Counted from the stretch's first letter, positions 23,396 through 35,200 are shown. The stretch is 45,996 nt of DNA from Bacteroidales bacterium (GCA_016342645.1 JAEINX010000019.1:1-45996); one strand, 5' to 3'. Numbers and translations: made by a program. The notes: generated by a model from the letters alone, not told the origin.

Positions 23396-24328
23396 TCATT
23401 CTTCTTCACTTTTATCAATAATATAGATTGGTCGTTTTTTTATTTCTACAAATAAATATCCCAAATATTCCCCAATTATTCCGAGTACAAAAAACAAGAT
23501 ACTGAATGATATACTAATTAAAACTATAATAGTTGTATATCCCGAGAAAGGATTACCCATAAACTTCATAATTACAGAATATACACTGACAATTATGCTT
23601 AAAATTCCAAATAAAACACCCACCATTAGGCTTATCTTCAAAGGTAATTGTGATGAAGAAGCTATTGCTGAAGCTGAGAGTATCATTAATTTAAATAAGC
23701 TATATTTACTTTTTCCTTTTGCTCGTGCCGGTACCTTAAAAGAAATTGTAGTTTTCTTAAATCCTATCATTTGAATTATTCCCCGAATAAAGCGATTTCT
23801 TTCCCTGTAATCAGTTTTTAAGATATTAACCACTTTCTTTGAAATAAGAAAAAAATCGGAAGCATTGGGTTCAATCTCAATCTTTGAAATTTTGTTCAAA
23901 AATTTATAAAATAATTTTGAAGTGATTTTTTTTACAAAACCGGCATCTTCCCGTTTTATTGATACCATATTAATAATATCAAAACCTTTTTCGTATTCCT
24001 CAACCATATCCTTTATCAATTCCGGTGGATGTTGTAAGTCGCTATCCATGCATATTACCATATCTCCGATTGAATAGTCAATTCCTGCAATCATTGCTGC
24101 CTCATGGCCAAAATTCCTTGAAAAATTAATTACTTTAACTGCTTCCTCATCCTTTTCAATTGTATTAAGTATATTTCTGCTATTATCAATACTTCCATCG
24201 TTAACAAAAATAATCTCATAATTACAATCAATTTTTTGCAGGTCTTTTTTTAATTCTTTCAAAAACAATGACAACATATCTTCTTCATTGTAAACCGAAA
24301 CAACTATAGTTATTGTTTTTTTTTGCAT
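23396..24328 (-). CDS. GtrB/DPM1-type polyprenyl-phosphate glycosyltransferase
   Basis: The 310-residue protein has a GT-A family 2 domain: ITIVVSVYNEEDML, EIIFVNDGSIDNSRNIL, NFSRNFGHEAAMIAGIDYS, and MDSDLQHPPELI, which provides the metal-binding DxD-type motif. A RNRFIRGIIQMIGFKK and RAKGKSKYSLFKL region follows, as in GtrB, ArnC and DPM1 relatives. Two C-terminal transmembrane helices (about 230-255 and 265-295) anchor it to the inner membrane. Such enzymes load a sugar onto undecaprenyl phosphate for later transfer outside the membrane by GT-C enzymes. Two candidates of that kind are in this window (13960-15552 and 20915-23263). The sugar cannot be read from the sequence. Confidence 0.93.
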   Translation of the reverse strand: MQKKTITIVVSVYNEEDMLSLFLKELKKDLQKIDCNYEIIFVNDGSIDNSRNILNTIEKDEEAVKVINFSRNFGHEAAMIAGIDYSIGDMVICMDSDLQHPPELIKDMVEEYEKGFDIINMVSIKREDAGFVKKITSKLFYKFLNKISKIEIEPNASDFFLISKKVVNILKTDYRERNRFIRGIIQMIGFKKTTISFKVPARAKGKSKYSLFKLMILSASAIASSSQLPLKISLMVGVLFGILSIIVSVYSVIMKFMGNPFSGYTTIIVLISISFSILFFVLGIIGEYLGYLFVEIKKRPIYIIDKSEEE

Positions 24329-24462
24329 AATATATCTTTAACAAATATTCATGTTTATTTTTTCAATATTACAAATTATATTTCATCCGTGTTCTATGTT
24401 TTGTTCATAGATTTTGTTCACTAAGTTATGTTTTTTTAAAATAATTGAAATTTAAATAATTA

Positions 24463-26730
24463 TTAAAACTCATCAATTTCCTCAAATTCAATTATCTCTT
24501 TATGGTTGTTTTCATAAGCTTCACAATCAATTTCAACGGAAAGTTCTTTCAATGGAGGTTCAAAATCGCCCATACTATAATGTAAAGTCGAATCGGCATA
24601 AACTTTTTTCATATATAACGCCCAGATCGGCAAGGCCATATTTGCACCTTGCCCTAAAGTTATGGTTCTAAAATGAGCGGCACGGTCTTCACAACCGGTC
24701 CAGATACCGGAAGTGAGATCGGGGGTAACACCCATAAACCAACCGTCTGATTGATTTTGAGTTGTACCGGTTTTACCGGCAATGGGGTTAGTGAAACCGT
24801 AAGTTAAACGTAGCCTGATTCCTGTCCCGTATTGTGTTACTCCTTTCATCATATCAGCCATCAAGTAAGCAGTTTCTTCACTCATTGCCTCGGTTTGCTT
24901 TGGAGAGAACTTCTCAATAATATTACCGAATTTGTCTTCAATTTTGGTGATAAAAATCGGTTCAATATAAATACCTTTATTAGCAAAAGTATTCATTGCA
25001 CCAACCATTTCGTATAATGAAATATCAGGCGTTCCTAAACAAATTGCAGGAACGGCAGGGATAAAACTAGTAACTCCCATTTTTTTTGCAATTTGTCGAA
25101 CCGATTGAGGGGAATATTGTTTCATCAGATATGCCGACACCCAGTTCACCGAATTAGCTAATGCCCACTTTAGCGAAACCATTTCATTTTCTTTCTCTTT
25201 TGTAGAATTGCTTGGCTCCCATTTTGTACCGTCTGGAAGATCAATACTTTGTTGAACATTTGGAACTTTACTGCAAGGAGAATATTCACCGGCTTGCATA
25301 GCGAGAGTATAGAGAAATGGTTTGAATGTCGAACCAATCTGCCTTTTTCCATATTTTACAGGATCGTATTTAAAATATTTATAATCGGGCCCGCCAACAT
25401 AAGCTTTGACATATCCGGTATGTGATTCCATTGACATCAAACCCGAACGAAGAAAAAATTTATAATATTTAATAGAATCCATTGGCGTCATAATAGTGTC
25501 TATTTCACCATCCCAAGAAAAAACGGTCATTTCAGTCGGAGTATTAAAAGATAATTCAATAGAATCTAAAGAAGACTCGGCGAGCTTCAATTTCCTATAT
25601 CTTTCCGAACGTTTCATTGCCTGAGTCATCAAAAGCTCAATTAAAGAATCACTTTCATCTTCCTCAAAAACATAAGGAGCATTAGTAAAACCTTCCCAAT
25701 GCTTATAAAAATTAGGTTGAAGAGTTTTTCCAAGATGTTTGCTAACAGCTTCCTCAGCATATTTTTGCATTCTGGAATCAATAGTTGTATAAATTTTTAA
25801 ACCATCTTTATAAAGATTGTAAGGAGATCCGTCTGCTTTAAAGTGTGAACTACACCAATTTTTTAATTGGCTTCGTAAATATTCTCTGAAGTGTTGTGCA
25901 ATACCGGTATTATGAGCTTGTATCCTGAAATTTGACATGTCAATTTGAATTTCTTTGATCGAATCGCTAACTTGCTTTGAAATATAGTCATATTTTGCCA
26001 TTTGTGATATAATAATATTTCTTTTTTTAAATGCATTATTCGGATTTCTTACCGGACTGTATTTTGTGGGAGCATTGACCACACCTACCATTAAAGCAGC
26101 TTCTTCGACTTTAAGTGAATCAGGAGTTTTATTAAAAAAAGTTTTTGAAGCAGATTTAATTCCAAACGAACGGCTACCAAAAGGAACTGTATTAAAATAC
26201 ATTGCAATAATTTCTTCTTTTGAGTAATTTCGTTCCAGTTTAACAGCAGTTATCCATTCCTTGAATTTTGAAAGAACAAGGTCAAGAGTTGAAGGATTTC
26301 TTTCTCGGGGGAAAAGGTTTTTTGCAAGTTGTTGTGTGATAGTGCTTCCGCCTCCCCTATCAACGTTTAAAACAATACCTGAAAAAGTTCTTAGCAGAGC
26401 ACGTTGATCTATACCTGAGTGTTCTTCGAATCTGATATCCTCGGCTGCAAGTAAAGCGTTTATTAAGTTATCAGATAAGTCTTGATAATGAACGTTTGAC
26501 CGATTTTCAATATAATAAGTTCCAAGTAGCGTGCTATCAGATGAGTAAACTTCAGAGGCAAGATTACTCTTTGGATTTTCTAACTCTTCGAAAGTCGGCA
26601 TAGGGCCAAATTTTTCATTTGAAATAATTACAAAAAGCAATATAATTGAAAATAAACCTACAAAATAAAGAATCCAGAAACCTAATATATATTTATAATA
26701 TTTCTTTCTCAGTTTTTTATTTTTCCCCAT
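24463..26730 (-). CDS. Class A penicillin-binding protein (PBP1A type)
   Basis: This 755-residue bifunctional peptidoglycan synthase has an N-terminal transmembrane helix (about 14-37). The family 51 glycosyltransferase domain carries AAEDIRFEEHSGID (catalytic Glu97) and GGGSTITQQLAKNLFPRERN (126-145). The transpeptidase domain shows GSTFKPFLYT (SxxK serine near residue 465), the SVN motif in WALANSVNWVSAYLM, and KTGTTQNQSDGWFMG near residue 655. It polymerises lipid II and cross-links stem peptides in the periplasm. The length is usual for Bacteroidota PBP1A. The acidic C-terminal tail (NNHKEIIEFEEIDEF) is short. It lies 47 bp downstream of gldH and reads with gldH and ricT as an operon, an order I recognise from many Bacteroidota. 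Confidence 0.95.
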   Translation of the reverse strand: MGKNKKLRKKYYKYILGFWILYFVGLFSIILLFVIISNEKFGPMPTFEELENPKSNLASEVYSSDSTLLGTYYIENRSNVHYQDLSDNLINALLAAEDIRFEEHSGIDQRALLRTFSGIVLNVDRGGGSTITQQLAKNLFPRERNPSTLDLVLSKFKEWITAVKLERNYSKEEIIAMYFNTVPFGSRSFGIKSASKTFFNKTPDSLKVEEAALMVGVVNAPTKYSPVRNPNNAFKKRNIIISQMAKYDYISKQVSDSIKEIQIDMSNFRIQAHNTGIAQHFREYLRSQLKNWCSSHFKADGSPYNLYKDGLKIYTTIDSRMQKYAEEAVSKHLGKTLQPNFYKHWEGFTNAPYVFEEDESDSLIELLMTQAMKRSERYRKLKLAESSLDSIELSFNTPTEMTVFSWDGEIDTIMTPMDSIKYYKFFLRSGLMSMESHTGYVKAYVGGPDYKYFKYDPVKYGKRQIGSTFKPFLYTLAMQAGEYSPCSKVPNVQQSIDLPDGTKWEPSNSTKEKENEMVSLKWALANSVNWVSAYLMKQYSPQSVRQIAKKMGVTSFIPAVPAICLGTPDISLYEMVGAMNTFANKGIYIEPIFITKIEDKFGNIIEKFSPKQTEAMSEETAYLMADMMKGVTQYGTGIRLRLTYGFTNPIAGKTGTTQNQSDGWFMGVTPDLTSGIWTGCEDRAAHFRTITLGQGANMALPIWALYMKKVYADSTLHYSMGDFEPPLKELSVEIDCEAYENNHKEIIEFEEIDEF

Positions 26731-26777
26731 TATTAGAATTATTAATTATCAAAATGTATAACATTTTTAATACGTTT

Positions 26778-27263
26778 TTATTGAATATTTTCTTCAATTC
26801 GTATTCCAATATCTGCTATACCCTCTAAAATATCAACTCTCATTGCCTGCTCAAATTCAAAAATATACGTGCCCTTTTCGGGAAATACCAAATCATTTTT
26901 TAAAAGAATATTATTTTCTTTGAGTTTACTCAATCCATTTCCTAACCATTTTCCGTTTATGTCAGCAAGAATGCATTCAATTGTATCTTTTGAAATGCTC
27001 CCGTCTGGAAGCTGTGTAGAAATAAACAGGTATAAATTACTGTATTTATAATTTGTTGTATTTCTTATGTTTATGAAAAATTGATTTTGAGAAATTGTAT
27101 CGGAAATTTCTATTTTAAATGAAACTTTATTTTTTTTATCCCAATTTGTATTTTCAAATGAAAAATTTTTATCGTAAACACTTTTCAAATCACATGATGA
27201 TAAAAATAAAACAATCAAAAATGAAATTAAAAAGAAAGGCTTAGATGAGAAAAATATTTTCAT
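26778..27263 (-). CDS. gldH: Gliding motility lipoprotein GldH
   Basis: The 161-residue protein has a lipoprotein signal ending LFLSSC (Cys24). The mature part fits GldH: SFKIEISDTISQNQFFINIR, NTTNYKYSNLYLFI, DTIECILADINGKWLGNGLS and the end MRVDILEGIADIGIRIE. GldH is required for gliding in Flavobacterium; homologues also occur in non-gliding Bacteroidota, where the role is less clear. It lies 68 bp after ricT and 47 bp before the PBP gene, all on the minus strand. The conserved ricT-gldH-PBP order supports the call. Confidence 0.9.
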   Translation of the reverse strand: MKIFFSSKPFFLISFLIVLFLSSCDLKSVYDKNFSFENTNWDKKNKVSFKIEISDTISQNQFFINIRNTTNYKYSNLYLFISTQLPDGSISKDTIECILADINGKWLGNGLSKLKENNILLKNDLVFPEKGTYIFEFEQAMRVDILEGIADIGIRIEENIQ

Positions 27264-27331
27264 TAAAAAGCAGCTTTTATAAATAAAGCTAAAATATGCT
27301 ATTTATTGTTTTTTGATTGAATTTATAGAAA

Positions 27332-28441
27332 TTATTTATCAAATCGGGTTAAATCACCTTGTTCAACAGCATCCTGAAAATCAATTTTTGTTTCTTTAAC
27401 ATATTCAAAGTCTTCAAGTTTATCGGGAAATTTATTTCGTGAATTCATTTTAATAATTTTTTTAACATTTTCTAAAGGAATAACAAGGGTTCGCGACGGT
27501 TCACTTATATACGAATACCACATTAATTCCTTAAATACATCCAATTTTTGGTAAATTCCTTCTCCTTTTTTAGATTTTAGAATTATTTCGGTATTAGGAA
27601 ATTTATTTAATGCTTCTGCATAATTGTCATACTCATAATTCAAACAGCATTTTAGTTTTCCGCATTGGCCTGCAAGTTTTTGAGGATTCAGTGATAGTTG
27701 CTGTGCTCTGGCAAAATTAGTCGTAACCGATTTGAAATTTGTAAGCCAGGTTGAACAGCAAAGTTCTCTTCCACAGGATCCAATACCACCTATCCGACTT
27801 GCTTCCTGTCTAACCCCGATTTGTTTCATTTCTATTCTAACCTTGAATTCTTCCGCTAATAGTTTTATCAGTTCACGAAAGTCAACGCGGTCTTCGGCAG
27901 TATAATAAAAAACAGCTTTAGTTTTATCGCCCTGATATTCAATATCGTTAAATTTCATTTCAAGATTAAGTTTGCTTGCAATTTTTCGTGTTTCGAACAT
28001 TGTTTTATTTTCAATTTCAACTGCTGTTATCCATTTTTCGATATCAGTCATTCTTGCACGCCTATAAACTTTCTTTATATTTTCAGATTTCGGATTGATA
28101 AATTTTTTCTTCATTTGCAATCGGGCAGATTCTCCGGTTAAAGTAACAAAACCAACGTCATGGCCTGGCGATGCCTCAACAGCAACAATATCGCCAATAA
28201 ACAATTCCATCTCGGGTGTTTTGCGGAAAAAACATTTTCTGCTATTTTTAAATCTTACTTCAATACAATCAAATTCATCAAACTTATTAGGAAGGTTCCT
28301 TGTTTTTAACCAATCACCATCGTCTAATTTGCTAAATCCATGACGAAAAACAGTTTCGGAGTTTTCGAATAATTTAGGCGTTTTACAGCAACCTCTTGAG
28401 AAAAATGAATTGGTTTCAGAGTCAATATTTTTGTTGTCCAT
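27332..28441 (-). CDS. ricT: PSP1-domain protein RicT
   Basis: This 369-residue protein carries the PSP1 domain, with an IGSCGRELCCSTWL cluster near residues 217-230 and GQCGKLKCCLNYE near 254-266. These cysteines match the iron-sulfur cluster ligands of RicT (YaaT). Family-typical stretches are GDIVAVEASPGHDVGFVTLT, KTKAVFYYTAEDRVDFREL and QIGVRQEASRIGGIG. In Bacillus, RicT acts with RicA and RicF in RNA maturation and development; the Bacteroidota role is not established. The start at 28441 gives an N-terminal Bacteroidota extension of about 60 residues (with SRGCCKTPKLFE). It is the first gene of the ricT-gldH-PBP operon. A TAATTTTG box at 28461-28468 (minus strand) lies 19 bases upstream of the start. 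Confidence 0.93.
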   Translation of the reverse strand: MDNKNIDSETNSFFSRGCCKTPKLFENSETVFRHGFSKLDDGDWLKTRNLPNKFDEFDCIEVRFKNSRKCFFRKTPEMELFIGDIVAVEASPGHDVGFVTLTGESARLQMKKKFINPKSENIKKVYRRARMTDIEKWITAVEIENKTMFETRKIASKLNLEMKFNDIEYQGDKTKAVFYYTAEDRVDFRELIKLLAEEFKVRIEMKQIGVRQEASRIGGIGSCGRELCCSTWLTNFKSVTTNFARAQQLSLNPQKLAGQCGKLKCCLNYEYDNYAEALNKFPNTEIILKSKKGEGIYQKLDVFKELMWYSYISEPSRTLVIPLENVKKIIKMNSRNKFPDKLEDFEYVKETKIDFQDAVEQGDLTRFDK

Positions 28442-28460
28442 ATATTTTCGTTTTATGGCT

Positions 28461-28468
28461 CAAAATTA
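28461..28468 (-). promoter_or_regulatory. Candidate -7 box for ricT
   Basis: On the minus strand this reads TAATTTTG, matching TAnnTTTG, 19 bases before the ricT start. No well-spaced -33 TTG was found. Confidence 0.35.
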
Positions 28469-28713
28469 CAAATTATATTTTTAGTCATGAAAATAATATT
28501 TTTGTAAAATTCAAAATGGGAAATCCTGATTTGGAAGTAAGAATTAAAATTTTGAAATATTTTGACCTCTCAAAAAAGGAATATATTCCTCAATTTGTGA
28601 TTTAAATCGTTTTATGTCTTCGGAAAAAGTGATACAAAAAATTTTGTCTTAGTGCAAAAACTAAATAGAATCTACCGCTTATCACCGAAAAACTTCCTAA
28701 TTCTAAAACTTGC

Positions 28714-28744
28714 TTGATTTGCTAGTGATTTGATAATACTTTTG
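28714..28744 (+). promoter_or_regulatory. Candidate promoter for the small ORF at 28764
   Basis: TTG at 28714-28716 and TACTTTTG at 28737-28744 are separated by 20 bases, close to the Bacteroidota -33/-7 arrangement. The ATG of a 94-codon frame begins 19 bases after the box. Confidence 0.4.
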
Positions 28745-28763
28745 TAAAAGTAAAATTGATAGC

Positions 28764-29048
28764 ATGAAGCTGTATAGAACTGTAGATTTGTATTACGAAA
28801 ATATTCATGAATTTGTTTTTGAAATTATAATGAGCCGCGTTTTTTGTTGGCTGTTCATAAAACAAATATTTGATATAGATGTTTTTCAAAAATCTTCGTT
28901 TGAAAATTACGAACTGTTATATGTGAACAAAAAATTGAGTGTTATTAAAGTGCAATTGTCGTTAACAAAAGTTGATGATAATGTTAACGGAAACATTCGT
29001 AACTCCTCAAACTCCCCTTTTAGGAATATTAAATATTTTTATATATGA
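28764..29048 (+). CDS. Possible small hypothetical protein
   Basis: This 94-residue frame has a normal mixture of residues and a weakly amphipathic first half (VDLYYENIHEFVFEIIMSRV), but no motif I recognise. Support is limited to the well-placed promoter box 19 bases upstream and the absence of any other use for the sequence. Against it are the Lys/Asn/Ile-rich composition expected of random AT-rich DNA and the lack of homology I can name. It could also be a remnant of a decayed gene. Confidence 0.3.
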   Translation: MKLYRTVDLYYENIHEFVFEIIMSRVFCWLFIKQIFDIDVFQKSSFENYELLYVNKKLSVIKVQLSLTKVDDNVNGNIRNSSNSPFRNIKYFYI

Positions 29049-29098
29049 AAAAAATTGAACTAAAAAATTACTTTTTGATAAAAAAACATTATTTTTTT

Positions 29099-29127
29099 TT
29101 GATTATTAATAAATTTGTATAATTTTG
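29099..29127 (+). promoter_or_regulatory. Promoter of the 3880-aa secreted protein gene
   Basis: TTG at 29099-29101 and TAATTTTG at 29120-29127 are separated by 18 bases, matching the Bacteroidota primary-sigma consensus. The start codon is about 170 bases downstream, giving a long AT-rich leader. Confidence 0.5.
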
Positions 29128-29296
29128 TTATCCTGAAATAGGATTGAAATATTGATAAGTTTGTTAAAGATATGTTAATCAAGAATTTAAATTTTATTTG
29201 CGAAAACTTAAACAAAGGAGATAGTATAAAAATAAAATAAAATTAAAATTTAATATAAAATTCAAGAAAATTATTTAGTAACTAAAAACTTTATTT

Positions 29297-32200
29297 ATGA
29301 AAAAATTTACAAAAATTGCTGCAATACTATTTGTGATATTGTTATCATCATTTAGTATGTCTGCACAAACTCTTACCACAAATCTTATTTGTGATACGGA
29401 GTATCAGCCCGGAGAGACAAATGACCTTAGTTTTAATTTGGCCATTGAGACTCCCAATTATGATTACGGTACATATTTCGAAGTAGAGTTGCCTGCTGGT
29501 TTTGAATACATTGGGGCAACGCCTATTAATTATGTAACACCTTACTATGATGCCGTTAATCATAAAGTAATCTGGGATGGCTGGTTTTATTATAGCGCTG
29601 TCCCCGAAAACTTTAATTTCTTTATCACGGTAGATGTTGATGAAGCTGTGACAGGTGACAAAACTGAAAATTATCTGGTAAAAGATTACCAAGGTAATGA
29701 ATTTCCCGGAGAATATGTTATTTACCAACAGGCTCAAATACCTGGAAAAATCCAAGGGCTTGTAACTTCAGCTTTAACCGGACTACCAATCCATGGTGCA
29801 ACCGTTACAGCCACTATTGCCTCAGGTGGTGTAGATTATGACTACATTGCCTACACAAATGCGAGTGGCCATTATATTATGCAAGGTGTTGTACCGGGAG
29901 ATTATGATCTAAAAGCAACTGCTTACGGTTTTTCTCCAAAGTACGAAACGGGAGTAACAGTTTTAAGCGGTCAACCAACAACTGTTAATTTTTCGTTAAA
30001 CAGATTACCTGCTAAGTTGCAAGGGTATGTTATGGAAGCAGATCAAGATGGTCAACCTATTCAGGGAGCTACTATTACTGCCGATGGCATTAGAGATGGA
30101 GTAACGTATCAGTACACGACCCAATCCGGTCCTGATGGTTTTTACCAAATAACAGATATGGTAGGTGGTGTTTATAATATTACCGCAGAGGCAGATTGTT
30201 ATGAAACCTTCACTTATCAAGGATGGAATTTACCTGCCGGATATACAACATATTTGAATTTTGACTTAATTCCGGTTTTTTATATTGTAACCACTGAAGC
30301 GAACCCAATTGAGGGAGGAACAACAAGTGGTGACGGAACTTATCAGTGTGGAACAGAAGCTACTGTTATTGCCGACCCATATACCGATTGGTTTTTTATA
30401 AACTGGACTGAAGGTGGGGTAGAGGTGTCAACAGATGCTTCATATACATTTACAGTTGCAAATGACGTAACACTCATTGCTAACTTTGAGTACTCACCTC
30501 CACCTGCACCAATTCTTGTTAGTGCAACACCAGGTATTGAAGAAATTACTTTAGTCTGGGAGCCAATTCCTATAGAAAAAACAGGGCACTTCAATTTTGG
30601 AGGCGGAAACGCTGCCGATCCCGTATGGACAATTTATATTGGCGGAGCAACTGTTAGCGGTATTGATCTTGTTGCAGGCGATGAAATTGCAATATTTGAT
30701 GGCGAAACTATGGTAGGTTTAATTGACCTTACACAGGTTTGTACACCGGATAATCAGTTCGAGAACGCTTTGCCTGTATTCCAAACGCTTACTGCCGGAC
30801 CCGGTTATACTCCCGGAAATGAATACTCATTCAAAGCATGGAGTGAAGCTAATCAGGAAGAATATGATGAATTTGAAATTGTATTATCCGATCCTTATGG
30901 AGGAGCCTGGACAGGTCTTGTATTCCCCGCAGGAGATGGACAATATAGTATGGTTGAATTAGACTTTGTAGGTGGACCCCCACCAACATTATTTAATGTT
31001 TATTATGAAGATGGTACACTTGTAGTTGGAGATATTGATGCTTTAACCTATACTGATATGGGTTTGATAGCCGGACAAGAATATTGTTATTATGTAACAC
31101 AAATTCTTGAAGGTGGATTAGAATCAGCTCCTTCAAATATTCTTTGTGCTACACCTGATCCTTATATGTACACAGTAACCACCGAGGCTAATCCACCTGA
31201 AGGTGGTACAACTGCCGGAGATGGTACTTTTGCAGAAGGAACAATGGTTACTGTTAATGCATATCCGAATACAGATTGGGAATTCATTAATTGGACAGTT
31301 GACGGAATTGAAGTAGCTATTGATCCTTCTTATACCTTTACTCTAATTGAAGATATTCTTCTCGTTGCTAATTTTGAATTAATTCCTATTCCTGCACCTA
31401 TTTTAGTGAGTGCAACAGCGGGAGTTGAAGAAGTTAGCCTACTATGGGAAGCCATTCCTGAAGAAGGAACAGATGCAAATCTCAATGAAGGCTTTGAAAC
31501 TTGGCCACCTGTCGATTGGACTATTGTTCAGGGCGAATGTTCACCAACAAATGATATTACTCAAAACGGTGATCAATTCTATACTGGTTTATATTCTGCA
31601 AGATTCTCATCTTATAGTACATGTGCTACTTACGATGAATACCTAATTACACCGGAATTGAATACAACAGCCGGTGACCAAACAATATCATTCTGGTACA
31701 AGAGATATTCATATGGTAGTGAGGTGTTTACTGTTGGTTGGTCATCTACGGGAACAAATGTTGCTACTGATTTTACATGGGGACCCGAAGTAAGCGATGC
31801 TACAATTGACTGGCAACAATATGTTAACACAGAATTACCTGTTGGAACAAAATACGTTGCTATACATTACTATAGTGATTATATGTATTATCTATATGTA
31901 GATGATGTAGAAGGCCCTGCACTTGCCGGAGGATCATCAACATTATTCAATGTTTATTATGAAGATGGTACACTTGTGGAAGGAGATGTTGAAGGATTAA
32001 CTTACACAGATACTGAACTAACTGCCGGACAAGAATATTGTTATTATATAACACAAATACTTGAAGGTGGAATTGAATCAGATCCTTCAAACATTCTTTG
32101 TGCAACACCACTTGCTCCAACTGAATATACAGTAACAACCGAAGCTAATCCACCTGAAGGTGGTACAACAGCCGGTGACGGAATTTATGAAGAAGGTACT

Positions 32201-35200
32201 GAAGTAACAGTTTATGCATATCCTAATACTGATTGGGAATTCATTAACTGGACAGTAGATGGAACAGAAGTTTCTATTGATGCGGAATATACATTTACAA
32301 TTATGGGTGATATTCTTTTAGTAGCTAACTTTGAATACTCTCCACCACCGGAACCATTTGCAATTCCATTCTGTGAATACTGGGATTCAGGTGACTTCGA
32401 AACAAATTACTGGACTCCTGACGGTACTAACTGGTCAGTTACAACGACTTTTGGTAATCCTTTACCATCAGCTAAATTTAGCTGGAGCCCTCAGGTAACA
32501 AATTACTCAATGGCATTAAGCAGTTGGCAATTTGATGCAACTGTATTAACAGAAGTTGCTTTAAAATATGATCTCTATTTAAGTAATTATAGCTTAGCAA
32601 CAATTGAAGGATTATTAGTTGAAGTATATGATGGAGCCGCATGGTATGAAGTTGCAAATTATACTAACGTAAATGGTAGTATTCCATGGACTTCATTTGA
32701 ATATGATATTTCAGCAATTGCTGCAGGAAATATAATTAATGTACGTTTTGTTGCCTACGGTGAAGATTCGTATAATATCAACAATTGGAACATAGACAAT
32801 ATTTGTTTAGATGATGAAGTTCCACTTCCTGGCCCTGTGTTAGTAAGCGTAACACCAGGTGTTGAAGAACTTACTCTTCTTTGGGAACCTATTCCCGAAG
32901 CAAAAACAGATCACTTTAATTTCCAAGGTGGAAGTGCTGCCGATCCTGTTTGGACAATTTACCTTGGCGGTGCAACTGTTGGTGGAACTGATCTCGTAGC
33001 CGGAGATGAAATCGCTGTTTTTGACGGTGATCTAATGGTTGGTGTTATTGAACTTACCCAAGTTTGTACACCCGATAATCAATTCGAGAATGCCATACCT
33101 GTATTTAGTACTCTAACATCAGGCCCTGGTTACACACCCGGAAATGCATACTCATTCATTGCATGGAGTGAAGCTAATCAAGAAGAATATCCTGAATTTG
33201 AGATCACTCTTTCCGATCCTTATGGAGGAGCTTGGATGGAATTAGTATTCCCAACCGGAGACGGACAATATAGTATGGCTGAATTAGAATTTGTAGGTGG
33301 TCCAACACCAACATTATTCAATGTTTATTACGAAGATGGAACACTCGTAGCCGGTGGAGTTGAAGGAAACACTTATACCGATATGGGGCTAATAGCCGGT
33401 GATGAATATTGCTATTATGTAACACAAATTCTTGAAGGTGGAATAGAATCAGGCCCATCAAATGTTGAATGTGGAATTCCTATTGCTCCAGACTATACCG
33501 TAACAACCGAAGCTAATCCTCCTGAAGGTGGAACAACTGCCGGTGACGGTGTATATGCTGCCGGAACTGAAGTAACGGTTAATGCCTATCCTAACACAGA
33601 TTGGGACTTCATTAACTGGACAGTTGACGGAGTAGAAGTAGCTGTTACACCTGATTATACCTTTACACTTGAAAGTGATATTTTATTAGTCGCAAACTTT
33701 GAATATAATCCTCCACTTGGACCTGTGCTTGTAAGTGCAACTCCGGGAATCGAAGAAATTACTTTGGTTTGGGAAGCAATGCCTGAAGTAAAAACAGGTC
33801 ATTTTATTTTCGAAGGTGGAAATGCAGCCGATCCTGTATGGACAATTTACATTGGCGGTGCAACTGTAGGCGGAGTTGATCTTGTAGGAGGTGATGAAAT
33901 TGCAATTTTCGATGGTGAAACTATGGTAGGTGTAATTGAACTTACACAAGTTTGTACACCGGACAATCAATTCGAGAATGCAATGCCTGCATTCCAGACA
34001 TTAACAACTCAACCGGGTTACACACCAGGAAATGTATATTCATTCATAGCTTGGAGCGAAGCAAACCAGGAAGAATATGATGAATTTGATATTACCTTAT
34101 CCGATCCTTACGGCGGAGCATGGACAGAATTAGTATTCCCTACAGGTGATGGACAATATAGTATGGCTGAATTAGAATTTGTAGGTGGACCTCTACCAAC
34201 CTTGTTCAATGTATATTATGAAGATGGTACACTTGTAGCAGGCGATGTTGAAGGATTAACCTATACCGATATGGGTCTGACAGCCGGACAAGAATATTGT
34301 TATTATGTAACACAAATTCTTGAAGGCGGAATAGAATCTCCACCATCAAATGTACTTTGTGCTACACCTGATCCTTATATGTACACAGTAACCACTGAGG
34401 CTAATCCACCGGAAGGAGGAACAACAGCAGGAGATGGTACTTTTGCAGCAGGTACTCAAGTTACAGTAAATGCCTATCCAAATACTGATTGGGAATTTAT
34501 TAACTGGACAGTTGACGGAGTAGAGGTTTCTATACTTGCTGAATATACATTCACACTTGAAGGTGATATTCTTTTGGTTGCAAACTTTGAATATATACCT
34601 GTTGGAGCCCCTGTTTTAGTAAGTGCAACACCGGGAATTGAAGAAGTAAGCTTATTATGGGAAGCCATTCCTGAAGAAGGAACAGATGCAAATCTCAATG
34701 AAGGCTTTGAAACTTGGCCTCCTGTCGATTGGACTATAGTTCAGGGCGAATGTTCACCAACAAATGATATTACTCAAAACGGTGATCAATTCTATACTGG
34801 TTTATATTCTGCAAGATTCTCATCTTATAGTACATGTGCTACTTACGATGAATACCTAATTACACCGGAATTGAATACAACAGCCGGTGACCAAACAATA
34901 TCATTCTGGTACAAGAGATATTCATATGGTAGTGAGGTGTTTACTGTTGGTTGGTCATCTACGGGAACAAATGTTGCTACTGATTTTACATGGGGACCCG
35001 AAGTAAGCGATGCTACAATTGACTGGCAACAATATGTTAACACAGAATTACCTGTTGGAACAAAATACGTTGCTATACATTACTATAGTGATTATATGTA
35101 TTATCTATATGTAGATGATGTAGAAGGCCCGGCACTTGCCGGAGGAACATTATTCAATGTATATTATGAAGATGGTACTCTGGTTGAAGGAGAAGTTGAT

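Larger units (their letters stand above)
28442..29296. other. 855-bp divergent intergenic region
   Basis: The region separates ricT (leftwards) from the 3880-aa gene (rightwards). It contains the ricT -7 box, a possible small gene at 28764-29048 with its own promoter, a homopolymer-rich stretch at 29060-29100, and the promoter of the giant gene at 29099-29127. An open frame at 28396-28605 overlaps the ricT start and has no protein-like composition. Confidence 0.6.

Noticed and set aside
24391..24415. Hairpin TCTATG/CATAGA between the PBP and GtrB-type genes as a terminator
   Set aside because: The stem is only six AT-rich pairs and lacks a convincing T-run in the minus direction.
28396..28605. 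69-codon plus-strand frame overlapping the ricT start
   Set aside because: It begins antisense to ricT, has no recognisable domain, and covers the ricT promoter box.
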